64,000 nucleotides of DNA from Megalonaias nervosa (GCA_016617855.1 JAECUM010033182.1:1-64000); one strand, 5' to 3'; positions 46,641 through 57,970 are shown, counted from the stretch's first letter. Notes: generated by a model from the sequence alone, not told the origin. Numbers and translations: made by a program.

Positions 46641-46987
46641 CACAACAAAAGAAGGTTGTTACTGTTATCCGGCAAGATCTTTAAAGAGTGCAGAGAAACA
46701 TCCATGCAAAGGTGGAGCAACTCCAGTGACAGCACCATGGGCATGGGCACGGTATGCCTAAAGGTCTTGGCAACTACCTCCAGCAAGACTTGTGATGTAG
46801 CATGGCTGGAGACATAGATTTCACCTTCAGAAGAATGAATGAGGCTGCCAAAAATATCAGCATGTATGGTTATGATAACAAGTGACTTAGCTTTAAGTTC
46901 CATCGCTTCATGTATCTTAACTTCAAGCTAAGCTCAGGTACTTATTTAAATCCCCAGTTGCGACACCCCAACATCTGGGTGGGGTGG
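46641..46987. other. Non-coding stretch
   Basis: Overlapping short frames on both strands (46,516-46,903) have no motif. GC content is higher than the flanks. No element was recognised. Confidence 0.4.
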
Positions 46988-47523
46988 GGTGGGGGCTTGA
47001 GACGACAAGCAGAGGATTACATTCTGTACCTGGCTACTGAGACCAGCATCTCAGCATAGAGGAGGGAAGTATCACCTCTTACATTGCTAAGTGTACTCTA
47101 GGCCCTTCAAATACTTTTGAGGGTGCTCCCTAACCAAACTGTCATATTTTCTTTCCATTCTCAGTTTAAATCATGCCAGGAAGACAAACCAATGGACCAC
47201 TCCGGTGGCTTAATTGGTAAGTGTATCTGACTCGAATGTGGGAGGTTGTAATTTCGGTGGGGGCTTGAGACGACAAGCAGAGGATTACATTCTGTACCTG
47301 GCTACTGAGACCAGCATCTCAGCATAGAGGAGGGAAGTATCACCTCTTACATTGCTAAGTGTACTCTAGGCCCTTCAAATACTTTTGAGGGTGCTCCCTA
47401 ACCAAACTGTCATATTTTCTTTCCATTCTCAGTTTAAATCATGCCAGGAAGACAAACCAATGGACCACTCCGGTGGCTTAATTGGTAAGTGTATCTGACT
47501 CGAATGTGGGAGGTTGTAATTTC
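46988..47523 (+). repeat. 268-bp tandem duplication with no visible mismatch
   Basis: 46,988-47,255 and 47,256-47,523 are the same by eye at every position. Each copy ends within the tRNA head of a SINE (GGACCACTCCGGTGGCTTAA through GGAGGTTGTAATTTCG), so the first SINE head (47,194-47,255) is cut at the junction and only the second continues into a full SINE. It may be a very recent duplication or an assembly error. Confidence 0.93.
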
Positions 47524-47766
47524 GAACCCCAGCCAAATCAAACCAAAGACTTATAAATTTGTACTAGCAGCTGCCTTCTTGGTGCTCAGCATTAACAGGT
47601 TAGTATTAGAACTGGTCAGCCTGATGTCAGGATAATGTGACACATGCTGCTACATGTCTGGGGCATGACATCACTATAAACTGCCACACTGCAGACATGG
47701 TAGTGATATGACTGGAAAATTTTTAAAACTACATTAAAAATCAAAGTCACACACAAACACACACAC
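47462..47766 (+). mobile_element. tRNA-derived SINE, same family as 13,104-13,427
   Basis: A box region GGTGGCTTAATTGGTAAGTG, B box GTAATTTCGAACCCC, the GGTTAGTATTAGAACTGGTC central block, the CTGCCACACTGCAGACATG block, then AACTACATTAAAAATCAAAG and a CA tail. Some internal sequence is lost between 47,638 and 47,665 compared with the other copies. Target duplication is not clear. Confidence 0.85.
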
Positions 47767-48150
47767 ATTACCACTGTGAAAAGGAGTATTATATAATAGT
47801 TGGCCATGTTTCCAATAACTAATTTATGAGATCTTCACATTATACCCTTAATCCAGATTTCAATTAAGGATCCAACACTAATGCAATTTTGATTATTGCT
47901 TGCTTGCATGTCTTGTATGCAGAACAGTGTCATTTAACAGCTATAATCCTTTAATTAATTTAGATAAACACATGCCTGTTGGTTTCTCTACTATATACTG
48001 TAGGCCAGAGAGCTAGGCCTGTGAAACAAAATGATTAATGCCCATAAGGCCATGGGGTGAGTGAGCTGTAAAGATTCTGCTTGCATGTTTTAGACTGCAG
48101 AAGCAGCAAACTTGAAATGTGGATTCTAATTTATGCAAAGCAATTGCCAC
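47767..48150. other. Non-coding stretch
   Basis: I see no gene or repeat between the SINE tail and the inverted repeat. Confidence 0.5.
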
Positions 48151-48620
48151 CAAACACTATTGACAAATGAACGAAACACAATAGTCAAATGATCAACTTT
48201 TTAAAAAGAACAGAGGTTGTTCCTGCATTGAAAGGGGAGATTACACTTATGGGCTAAGAGTGAAAAAATTTGAACATGGGAACGGACAAAATGATATAAC
48301 TTAAGCTATAAGGCTGTTAAATGAAGCAGCCGATTTGTTTCAGGCACCATAAAAAGCAATACATGTGAATCAAGGCTGCCAAAGCCATCTTTGATGACGT
48401 CCATGCCATTGACAGAATCAAGACTGTCCCTCAAACTGACTAGGGCAACATCATCGAAATTACTTTTTTAAATGAGTTTCCAATTTAATTTTTCTTAATT
48501 GGTTGTGAAAGGTTTATTTTTCATTTCTAATTAGTTTGGTTTAATTCAACAGAACCTCATAAAACTAAGACAAGGGCATAGAGGGACTCAAAAATATTTT
48601 AGGTGTGGTTTTATTGAACC

Positions 48621-48661
<41 letters not shown>
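48621..48661 (+). repeat. (GA)n microsatellite in the left arm
   Basis: About 20 GA units. The right arm has a short CT run at the mirror position (51,383-51,397). Confidence 0.96.
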
Positions 48662-48663
<2 letters not shown>

Positions 48664-49345
48664 ATATGGCTATCCCTGGATTTTGGTTTTGCTCCACATA
48701 CTAGCCATAATAATTAGTCTTTTTGCAACAAATTAAGTTCTTGTCATAGTGGTGAACATGAGTCAGAGAAGACTTTATACCAAGTCTTCCATTTGTATAA
48801 ATTTTTCCTGCTTGAATATATTCTTCTTTTCTCTGTGGCACAAAGAACTGAGTCTCAAGTGATGAAAATTATTATCATCTTCTTGTCAGATCAGTTATAC
48901 TGTTCTGCAAACCTAAACATTCGCCTTCCTTAATATCGTAAACCAGATCCTTACGCACAATAGAAAAACATAAAGTCCATAATTGTTAATAATTTTCAGG
49001 CATTCAAAGTTGAGAGAGACAAATTTAAAACAAAATAATGACTGTATTGTCATCCTCAAAATACATGTAATCATTACAAACATTATTATTTTTGGACGAT
49101 TAATTGATTTGATTGTCTAATAATATTAGGTCCATGGAGGAGCCTCACATATTACAAATTACATTGTGTTCTTTTACGCATAGACAAAAGTTACAGATAT
49201 ATGAAAGTCTAAAATGTTTTGGTTGGTGTGGGATATTGAAACTCAGAAAGACTATTTTATCTTTTTTTTTCTTTTAGAGAAAACATAGATATTGATAAGA
49301 TAGATATCAACTTAATAGACATAACTGGTAATTTCTTACAGTTGT

Positions 49346-49348
<3 letters not shown>

Positions 49349-49406
<58 letters not shown>
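49349..49406. repeat. (AT)n microsatellite in the left arm
   Basis: About 28 AT dinucleotides, absent at the mirror position of the right arm. Confidence 0.96.
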
Positions 49407-49409
<3 letters not shown>

Positions 49410-49512
49410 TGTGAATTTTCAGAGAATGTTTTTGTAGAAAATTCAGCAATTCAACCTTGTAAAACTGATACATAATGAAGATAAAATACAACAAGAACTT
49501 TTACTATTCATT

Positions 49513-50617
49513 CTCCCATGTATTAAACAATGACGTCTTGACAACATAGTATCCTTTACAAAGCCTTAACCTTAATTGATTTACGAAGTTAAAATACAGA
49601 AACAATAGAACACTTACAACAGTACTAATAGAACTAAACTTCACTGCCTACTCAAGTCTAGCAATAAACATGACAAATTTGGTGAAAATACAAATTATTA
49701 ATAGTGTTGGTATAGCCAATAGATAAAGGAATGATAGAGAGATCTTCTGATCAATATTTTGGTCATGTATGACAAAGGTATGAGACAGCAATTGACTATT
49801 CATCTACTTTTACATGGTATCTGACATAATATCATATAATATTTCTTCAGTAACAAGTCTGCCTCCAAATATAAGGGCCCAAATTTTTATATAAATGTTT
49901 GCAAAAACCTACAGATCTCTCCAAACAACACATACAGATTCATAAGTTTTCTTGAAAATAAATCGTGGGTACATCTTCCACAATAGAATTACCCTTAAAA
50001 CTCATGCTCTCACATTTATATAACAATAACAGGTAAATAGTACTGTGTAAAAGTTTCTGTTGTAAATCCAATGATATGGACACATTTCTTTTCTTTTATT
50101 GAGGACAAAATATGCTTTGTAATAAAAAAAAGGAAAACCTGTATTTAAGAAATGATCCTAAACATACAAATTAATTACCCATTTACCACTGATGTATTTC
50201 TTAAAAAAACAAAGAGAAACGGTCACTCTGCCTTGATCTTAAAAATTACTATCTCATTGTTGTCTTTTTCCCATAAAAATTCATCTTCATTCTCCATTCT
50301 CTGCTACATATATGGAATTAAATCAGAGTTTTCTGAGATCTTTTTTGTCATCTGCAAGAATAACAGTATCCTTAAAGTTTAGGGCATAATAAGTGCATGT
50401 GTCATATGTGTCACAAATTGTATTTCACAGAGTTAACTAGCCTAGCACAAACTACTTTTTCTTCCTGTCTGGTGGGGAAAAAAAGGAATTCTCATATCAG
50501 ATCTATGTAATTAACATAATGGATACTGAATACACATCATTAATTAATTGTTTAATTTTGATATGTATTTTCATCCATATATTTGTATATCACCATTGTA
50601 TTTTAATATTAACATTC
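49513..50617. other. Spacer between the inverted-repeat arms
   Basis: 1.1 kb of AT-rich sequence that does not pair with itself. One plus frame of 76 codons (50,152-50,382) has no motif. I see no transposase, RT or other domain. Confidence 0.5.
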
Positions 50618-51749
50618 AGACTTAGTAGTAAAAGTGATGGTTGTATTTTGTCCTCACTGGTTATCAGTTATGTAAGGTTGAATTATTGAATTTTCCCCCA
50701 AAAATTCTCTAAAAATTCACAACCTGACAAACATTAAATATATATGAAATTAACTGTTATTTTTGCTAATTTGACTGCTGAATTATCAATATCTACATTT
50801 TCTCTGAAATAAGAAACAAAAATCTTCATTGTACGTTCTTATACTTCACCCACACCCCAAAAGTTTTATACTTTCATATATCTATGAATCTCTGTCCGTA
50901 CAATGAAGAACAAAACGTAATTAGTAATATCTGTAAGCTTCTCCACAGATCTGAGATTATTAGACAAATCAATTAACCATCAAAATAATAATTTTTGAAA
51001 AGATTATTATGAGGATGACAACACGGTGGGTTTTATGGTCTCTCACAACTTTGCATGCCAGAAAATTATTAATAAGTACATATTTGATATCCTCAGTCGT
51101 GAAGGAATCTGGTTACGATACTAATGAACGTAAATGTTTAGTTTCACAATACCACGTAACCTATTTGAAATTAGTTGTCAAAACATTTTTGTTCCATGGA
51201 GAAAATTAAGATATATTCAAGCCGAAAATATATTATACAGATGGAAGATAAAATCGTCACTGATTTATACTGTGATATGTTCACCACTAGAACGAAATTT
51301 TAATTTGTTATAAAAAAAACTAAAACATAATCACTATGGCTAGTAGTGTGTCAGCAAAACCAGAATACAGGGATAATTCATTTCTCTCTCTCTCTCACGA
51401 GGATGATGATTTAATAAAAGCATACCTAATTTCAAGTCCCTCTACACACTCATATGTTGGGTTCTAATGAATTAAACCGAGTTGTTTAGAAGTGGAAAAT
51501 ATACATTTCACAACCAGTCAAGAAAAATTAAATTGGAAATTCACCGAAAAGTCTATCTGTGTTCGATGATGATGTTGCCCTAGTCCATTTGAGGGGTGGT
51601 CTTGATATCATCAATGGCACTGACGTTCTCTTTTGTGCTCTTGGCCCAATAACTGTGATCTCTCCTGACAATGCAGGGGGTGCCCTCTTTTCTTTTCACA
51701 AAGTTGATCATTTGACTATTGTGTTTTGTTCATTTGTCAATAGTGTTTG
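50618..51749 (-). repeat. Right arm of the 3.6-kb imperfect inverted repeat
   Basis: It is the mirror of 48,151-49,512 and ends TTGTCAATAGTGTTTG at 51,749. The outer 200 bp have an open plus frame (from 51,559: FDDDVALVHLRGGLDIINGTD). The corresponding stretch in the left arm also reads in frame (FDDVALVSLRDSLDSVNGMD), with similar residues kept despite DNA changes. So part of the arm may once have been coding. A short hairpin (ACTATTG...CAATAGT) lies at both tips. Confidence 0.88.
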
Positions 51750-51756
51750 CGCATGG

Positions 51757-52110
51757 ATGTTTCTTTACATTTTCTGTTGTATCTTTGTTTCATTTTACGG
51801 CAGCTTATCCCTCTTGATTTATGTTTTTTTCATTAAAAATTATGTTTATTTCGTTTGGCATTTGCTTGTTATATTTGTATTTTGTTTGTTTCATCTGATA
51901 CTTGTCTGTTTTGATTGTGCCTTGTTTGTTTTATCTGAGCATTTATCGTACTGTTTGAAATACTGTTATTTCATTTGGCATCTGCTTGTTTCATTCGTAT
52001 GTTATTTGTTACCATTCACATTGTTTGTTTTGTTCGTGAGTCATTTGTTTTATCTGAGAACTGGTCTTACTGTCTGAGCTTTAATAGTTTTATTTACAGT
52101 TATGATTGTT
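51757..52110 (+). repeat. Diverged T-rich repeat with a hydrophobic open frame
   Basis: The words TTTCATTTGGCATTTGCTTG, TTTGTTTTATCTGAGCA and TACTGTTTGAAATACTGTTA recur at about 40- and 125-bp spacing. The plus frame from 51,559 runs through it to 52,077, giving a Phe/Leu/Val-rich tail that comes from T-rich repetition. I do not call it a membrane protein. Confidence 0.5.
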
Positions 52111-52356
52111 TTATTTCACAGCCATAAATGAAACTTCAAAAATCTTTAATCAAACAGACCTTTAGTTTTGGACTGAGAGAGAGAGAGACATTCATAATTA
52201 TAAAAAATTTTATTTCCAACATCTGCTGGACCCATAATTTTACCATTGCCCAAAAAATTGTTGAAGAGACAAATGGAAAATTCTGGTTAGGTATCTCGTA
52301 CAGAATTTTTGTCAGTGGCATACTTTTGCAATGTATTTTTTGGAGGGTGAAACAAA

Positions 52357-52570
52357 GTTTTATTATGCAATACTTACCCATAGCTATTGTTTAGCTTTCT
52401 TTTTCGTGCTGAGAAAAAAGCACTGTCCATTTGATGTGCAAACATCCTCCCTTAAAGTGAACAGTTGTCAGTATGTTGCAAGTCCTCATGCAACTCGCCT
52501 TGTCCTTGGCATGTTATGTGCAGACAAGCACACAGTTCATCTTTTCATAGATGGCTATTACATCAGGACA
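52357..52570 (+). repeat. DIRS left inverted terminal repeat
   Basis: GTTTTATTATGCAATACTTA, then CCCATAGCTATTG, then GTCCTTGGCATGTTATGTGC and CAGTTCATCTTTT. This matches the complement of 57,772-57,970 in order (CTTACCCATAGCTATTG, GTCCTTGGTATGTTATGTGC, AGTTCATCTTTTT). Frames in both arms even give similar chance peptides. Confidence 0.85.
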
Positions 52571-52600
52571 TCAGACTGGGGTGGGAGGATGGCATTTGAA

Positions 52601-52694
52601 AATAGCTATGGATAAGTATTGCATAATTGAAATTAGTTTTACTCCCACCACCAAACTACATTTCAATAGCAGCAATAGCTTACCCAAAGCTATT
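52601..52694. repeat. DIRS internal complementary region
   Basis: 52,601-52,630 (AATAGCTATGGATAAGTATTGCA...) is the complement of the left terminus, with one change in the core. 52,661-52,694 (AATAGCAGCAATAGCTTACC...) matches the complement of the right terminus with about three changes. Both ends are represented side by side, as in the template region proposed to restore DIRS ends during circular replication. It overlaps the end of the recombinase frame. Confidence 0.8.
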
Positions 52695-53750
52695 TTTTTG
52701 CCTGAATTTGTCAGTAAGGAGGGTTGGCTGATGCTCCGGTAAACTGATAAAAAAACAGAGAAAATGGAAGTACTCGCCATTGGTGGAGAAGTCCATGTTA
52801 TGGAATGTTGGTATTTCTCGGGGCCACATTTTGTGCCATAACGATGGATCCCAGAGAAGAAATGCCTGCACTTTGTTGTGATAAGAGGTAAAGGAGGAAA
52901 AGGTAGCATGGGAATGCCAAAATGCTGCCTTCATGATGACCTCCAAGGAAGAATGATTAAGGTAGGCCCAGGAGGTAGCAATGGCATGAACCTCATGGGC
53001 TTTAAGCTTCATAAAGAAAAGGTCTCGATCAGTAAGAGACTGGTACGTTCTTTTGATGGTGTGACAATCCATCATGAAATTGTGGCAGCTGAAATGTCCA
53101 CGGAACCCTTGAGAAGGGGTAAAAGATGCTTCCTACCCTTTCTTTTTCCTTTGGATGCCTTAAGATGGAAACAGAGTGCCCTCACAGGACGTAAAAATCT
53201 ATCTGTATCATCCACAGCGTACATTCAGCTGAGACTGGGGATTTCTATTATTAGTGGAGCTATAAAAGGTAATAGATTTTTTGGCTAAATATACCTGTTG
53301 ACAAAGGAGGGAAACTAAGTTATAATTCCCATTAAACCGGAGATACCAAGTGTCAGTAAATAAGGCATGAATCTCACTTCGTTGTCGTGCAGAGGTGAGA
53401 GCAAATAGAAATACATTCTTAAGAGTGAGGTCCTGAAAAGAAGCCTCACTCAATGGTTCATAGGGGTTTTTGGTTAAGACCATCAAACACAAGAATGATT
53501 CCATCAAGGCATAAGAGAGCACGAGACAGGTCTCTACAACTCAAAATACTTAATAAGACTGGTAAGGTGCAAATATGGACCAATTACCGTGTCTTGAGAG
53601 AATTTAAGTGTGTTTGAAATGGCAACTCTATAACCTTCGATAGTGGATACCAAGCATTTTTTGCCCTCAAAAAGAAATAAGAGGAAATCAGCAAAAGAAG
53701 TTATAGAGGTGCAGCTAGAATCAACATGTTACCTACCGTACCAATCCACC
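52680..53750 (-). pseudogene. Tyrosine recombinase of the DIRS element
   Basis: Two frames carry the catalytic domain. The upstream one (53,522-53,208) has DLTLKNVFLFALTSARQRSE followed by IHAL, which holds the first catalytic Arg box. The downstream one (53,075-52,680) has KAHEVHAIATSWAYLNH and AAFWHSHATFSSF. The conserved H-x-x-R reads H-x-x-H: the codon is CAT where CGT would give Arg, fitting a CpG transition. The region after TFSSF, where the nucleophilic Tyr is expected, is disturbed. The enzyme would normally integrate the circular cDNA. Here it is split and mutated. Confidence 0.83.
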
Positions 53751-53960
53751 TGACATCATAAACCTTGGATGCAGCTCTCCTGGCCTGAATGATGCAACTG
53801 GCAACTCGGCTCGAAACATTGTTCTGGCAGAGAGATCACTTGAGATTAGCCAAGCATGAAGGTGGAGAAATTGTGGGGGGGTTGTGGAGGAGGGATCCCC
53901 GGTTTTGCAACAGATGATCCCTCCTGAGAGTAAGAGACATGGGTTGAATGATCAACAGGT

Positions 53961-54856
53961 CTAGAAGATCAATGAAGGGCTATGCAAATGATCTGAGGAG
54001 TGGATAGTTCTGACTTTTTGCAGAACTTGAGGAATCAGTCGAAAGGGTGGGAAGACATAAGTGAAAAGCCTATCCCACTGGATACTGAATACATCCAATA
54101 CCCAAGCTCCTTGATCCAGGATAGGAAAAGGTAAAATGGAAGTCTGTTGTTGAGTCTCATTGCAAATAGATCCACTAGGGGTCTTTCCCACAGCGAGAAA
54201 AGGGACTCTGTAACAGAGCAGTGAAGAGTCCATTCTGTGAGGATGGCTCTGTCAGTTCTGGAAAGACTGGCTGCCAAAATGTTCTTGCCTGGAATATGCC
54301 AAACTCTGAGTGTTATGTTCTCCAAGGTGACCTAGCGCAGGAGGTTCCAGACTTCCACACAAAGAAAAGGGTCATTTGTCCCTCCTTGACATCTGAGATA
54401 AGCTATGACAGATATGTTGTCGGAAGAGACCATGACACATCAACCCCTTACTCTGTCGATGCACCTTTGCAATGCTAGGCATACAGCCTAAATTTCTATG
54501 TTGTTCATGTGGAGGGATGATTTGGACGGGGTCCAAAGTCCCTGTAGAATTATGCCCCTAAATGAGTGCCCGAACCAGAATCTGATGCACTGGCGAACAG
54601 ACAGAAGTGGGTTTCCGGTGCATGCATAGGGACTCCAATCATAAATCTGTCTCGTTTCATCCACCATCCAATGGTGATCAAATGCTGGTCCTAGAAAGAT
54701 CAGTGTTGATAGAGAATCTTTGTGAGGTTTCCACCTTGTGAGAAGGAGGAACTGTAGATGTTGAATATGAAGATGTCCTAATTGAACCAAGTTCGCAGTG
54801 GCGTTCAAGGTTCCCAGATGGGACAGGTACAGTTGATCAAACAAGTTTTTGCTCAT
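53961..54856 (-). pseudogene. RNase H and following conserved block of the DIRS element
   Basis: The frame 54,856-54,488 starts with LSHLGTLNATANLVQLGHLH and ends GLWTPSKSSLHMNNIEI, matching the RT-connection to RNase H region of DIRS elements (GxWs...HINxLE). The frame 54,325-53,961 has VWHIPGKNILAASLSR (usually HIPGxxNxxADxLSR; the Asp reads Ala), TEWTLHCSV and PLVDLFAMRLNNRLP. Both are broken from each other near 54,480. Confidence 0.83.
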
Positions 54857-54863
54857 AGTGTCT

Positions 54864-55767
54864 CTAACAGAACCAGGATTCGATCAAACTGATCCAGTGA
54901 AACTCTGAGTTCTGGTTTGTGAGGAAATTCATCCCCATATAAACGAAGTTCTGAGATGGAGTGAGTTCCGATTTCTCGAGGTTGGGCAAAAGGCACCGAG
55001 TTCCTATGGACCAACAGTGGTACAGATCCCAATAAAGGGACTGGATTTGAACATTGTGGACCAGCCAGTCATCGAAATACTGGAGAACTGGCATTCCCAG
55101 TAACCGGAGGTATCCTGCCACTATTAACATAACTTGGGTGAAAGCTCTGAGTGCAGAAAAAATTCTAAACAGTAGGACCTGGAACTGAAAAACCTCCTGG
55201 TCTAAGCAAAACCAGAGATATTTGCAGTGAGGAGGAAATATGTAGATTGGCATCCTGAAGGTCAACAGACACTACCCAATTGGACAGTCAAAGCGCATTC
55301 CGGATTGAGGGGGTGGTCTCCATCTTGAAAGGTTCTACCGGAAGAAATGGGTTTAAAGGGGAGAGGTCAATTATAGTGTGAAACTTTCCACTTTTCTTGG
55401 CGACCAGGAAGATATGAGAATAGAATGGGGACGGATTGTTGACTGATCGTTTAGGACTCTCTTGACAGCACCTTTCTGTAAAAGGAAGTGAACTTCCTCC
55501 CTCAGTCTCACCAGATTGGATTGGTGAAGAAAGATGGGGGTTATGGATAGAGGAGGTAGTTCCTGAAACTGGAATCGTTACCACTACTGAATGACCCAAA
55601 CATCTTCTGTGGTGCTTGATCAGACCTCGGAAAGGAGGCCTACGCGATCTCCAGGAATGCCTGAGAGTGAGAGGTTTCAAGTCCCTAGGGCTGTCCCCCA
55701 ACTCCTCCTTTGGGAAAAGAAGAGGGTGGATGAAAACTTCTCCTTCCTTTCCAGAATCATTGGACAC
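54864..55767 (-). pseudogene. Reverse transcriptase of the DIRS element
   Basis: The upstream frame (55,767-55,288) ends with FYSHIFLVAKKSGKFHTIID and LSPLNPFL, the first RT blocks. The downstream frame (55,265-54,864) has the middle and catalytic blocks: FRMPIYIFPPHCKYLWF, FQVLLFRIFSALRAFTQVM, and the YxDD motif as YFDD at about 55,066-55,077. It ends ELTPSQNFVYMGM. A frame change near 55,270 separates them. Confidence 0.87.
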
Positions 55768-55834
55768 ATCTGTTTTTCAATTTCTGAGAGCCAGACGGCC
55801 GAGGAGGCAGTCCATTTTGAAGTTGCATATTGAA

Positions 55835-56697
55835 CTATGACTGTGTCTGCTTGAAGAACTTGGCAGAAGGCCCTTGAGGGTGCTTCACATTGACATGCTT
55901 CCTGGCCAAATGCGATGGGTCAGGAGTGGATGTGAAGGACCTATATTGATGATCCAATGAGTCTTGAGATGCCACAGTAGGAATGAGGCCTCCAAACACA
56001 CTCTCAGCTTCAAGTGGAGCAGCCCTAAGGCTGTCTTTACTGTGACTGAGTAGTACATTTGAAGAGTCCAAAGTAATGTCATGGCGGATGTGAAGAAGTT
56101 CTGCTGACAAAGCTATATAAATAGAAAGTGCATGCCAAGATATATTAGCCGCAGCTTCCAGTATGCGTTGAAGGGTGGCTGGGCTCAAGGATTCTTCTTT
56201 CAGCATACTAAAAGAAGCAGCTGAGAAGAGGTTGGCATTTGAAACTATGGCGACAAGCAGTTGTTCCATAGCTTCAATATCTTTAATGGAAAGACGAGCC
56301 AAGGCTCCACTTGAAATACCTACCTTGTCTGCACTGGCATCAAGTTGGAGAATTTTGTTGGTCACTTTGGGGAATGTACCTGATAGCTGGCAGAATGTAC
56401 CCGATAGCCAGCAGAAGAGACCAAGGGTCACAGCATAGAGGAGGGAACAGCCCACCCTCAATGTTGTTGATTAATATCTTGACCCATCGACAACCTCTCA
56501 GGAATTTCCTCAATCTTAGAAGAACAAGGAAGGAGGAGGAGGTCTGGTTGAGGTTGAGCCCCAAAGATCTTTTCCAGGCAGGAAAGGATCTTTTTGGACT
56601 GTGTGGCAGGGGGTAAGAGGCAACAGACTTCATTTATTGCCTTGTCAAAAGACCATAACTCCTCTTCCACATCTAAAAGAGCTAAAGGAACGGGCAT
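55835..56697 (-). pseudogene. gag-like region of the DIRS element
   Basis: Two overlapping frames (56,697-56,458 and 56,461-55,835) precede RT. The second is the longest in the element (208 codons). It has an Ala/Ser/Leu-rich helical composition (SPATLQRILEAAANISWHAL) and ends in a basic, His-containing tail (LARKHVNVKHPQGPSAKFFK). There is no zinc knuckle, as is common for DIRS Gag. The assignment rests on position and on the equivalent sequence in the copy at 44,345-45,000. Confidence 0.7.
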
Positions 56698-57771
56698 GAT
56701 GGCTGGACACGAGCTGCAGTATTGCCTCTGTTATGAGGGTGAGATCCCAAAGCCCATGGGGTCATACATGACCAAGGACCTGAGGTGAAGGGCCCCACAT
56801 GCCATGGGGATTCACCGGGATAATAGGAAAGGGGTGATAACAATCTGATCCCCTAGCCTAGTCTGAACCCGCTGGTTAGACTCCCAATGTTCATAATGAG
56901 GTGGTAGAGGGGGAGAGAGAGGGAGCCTGGTTCAAAACATACCTATTATTTTCAGTAACAGAGAAGTCGAAAATTCAAAGAAGGAGATTAAAGCTTTTTC
57001 TTTCTCTAACAAGTACGGCTGGAGTCTGCAACATTCCAGCTTTCTGCAGACCATCATTTACAAAATGTACAACTAATTTTTTCTTGTACATTTGGAACAT
57101 TTAATACGGTCTGGATGAGTGTCCCAAGAAGACCTCTTGTGGCCACACTTTCCCACAGACTGTGTCAACATTATTGCTTAATATAGTAAATAAATTAAAA
57201 TATTTATAATGTCACATATAACTATCTTTGTTTGTATGTACCTGGTATGGACTGCACCCCTGTGATCTCTATAGACGTAGTAAACAGTAGCATAAATTTA
57301 CCAGTCTTTTTTCCATGTAAGAAAGAGAGTTGTCAGTGTTTCATACTATTTTTATTGAAGAAAGGAATTATACATATTCACAATGACAATGTGAAAAAAA
57401 TTCAATGCGTTCAATCAAAAATCTAGTTTAGATACTGTATATGACATGGTTCCTGCTTGTCAATCTATACTGAAGAATACGTAGTGTCTATTGAGCAAGC
57501 TGTAATTATTCCTTTCATAAACGACTTACCGGTACCTAGATATAAAATGATTCTGATAGTGTATCAAATCCCTCTAGGGTGCACACGAAGTAACCCCAAG
57601 TCCCTGTGGGAACCAAAACTGAGGGATATGATTACCGCGTAAAGATTTACAAATAATGAACAGATCATGTAACACCAATAGTGATTAATTACCATAAAGG
57701 TCATGCCACGATTGCAGTTAAAATCGCTGCTACAGGCAATTTTTCTCTGGTGTTTGGCACACGTCTGATCA

Positions 57772-57970
57772 TATCAACATCCTTGAAAAAGATGAACTAT
57801 CTGTGCTTGTTTTGCACATAACATACCAAGGACATGGCAAGTTGCACAAGGAATTGCATCATACTTCACTCCAAGGAAGGGTGTATGCATATCAAACAGA
57901 TGGTGCATTTTTTTCGGCATTAAAAAGCAAGCAACAATAGCTATGGGTAAGTTATTGCCGCTATTAAAAC
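57772..57970 (-). repeat. DIRS right inverted terminal repeat
   Basis: It is the reverse of the left repeat at 52,357, as described there. The outermost word is CTATTAAAAC. It is flanked by TGAAGTTC with no clear target duplication, as expected for tyrosine-recombinase integration. Confidence 0.85.

Larger units (their letters stand above)
48151..49512 (+). repeat. Left arm of a 3.6-kb imperfect inverted repeat
   Basis: Read against the reverse complement of 50,618-51,749, matching blocks appear in the same order. They are: CAAACACTATTGACAAATGA at 48,151, GACTAGGGCAACATCATC, CCAATTTAATTTTTCTT, ATACTAGCCATA, AATATCGTAAACCAGATCC, TTGTCATCCTCA, TTAATTGATTTG, ATATATGAAAGT, ACATAGATATTGATAA and TTGTGAATTTTCAGAGAAT. 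The outer 60 bp are nearly identical (about 3 differences); inner parts are around 70 percent. This arm has extra sequence at about 48,250-48,370, a longer (GA)n and an (AT)n run. Confidence 0.88.
52357..57970 (-). mobile_element. DIRS-type tyrosine-recombinase retrotransposon, complete structure, decayed coding
   Basis: On minus: terminal repeat, leader, gag, RT, RNase H, tyrosine recombinase, internal complementary region, terminal repeat; 5.6 kb in total. The termini are inverted to each other. Each begins GTTTTA (plus left end at 52,357; complement of right end at 57,970), as expected for DIRS elements that integrate through a circle. All coding parts carry stops or frameshifts. It lies between the inverted repeat and the macro-like exon; relation to host genes is not evident. 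Confidence 0.88.

Noticed and set aside
51559..52077. 172-codon plus frame resembling a multi-pass membrane protein
   Set aside because: The hydrophobic part comes from a T-rich diverged repeat; only the first 60 codons, inside the inverted repeat arm, deserve a look.
52878..53288. 136-codon plus frame opposite the DIRS recombinase
   Set aside because: It is antisense to the recombinase frames, which have recognisable motifs.
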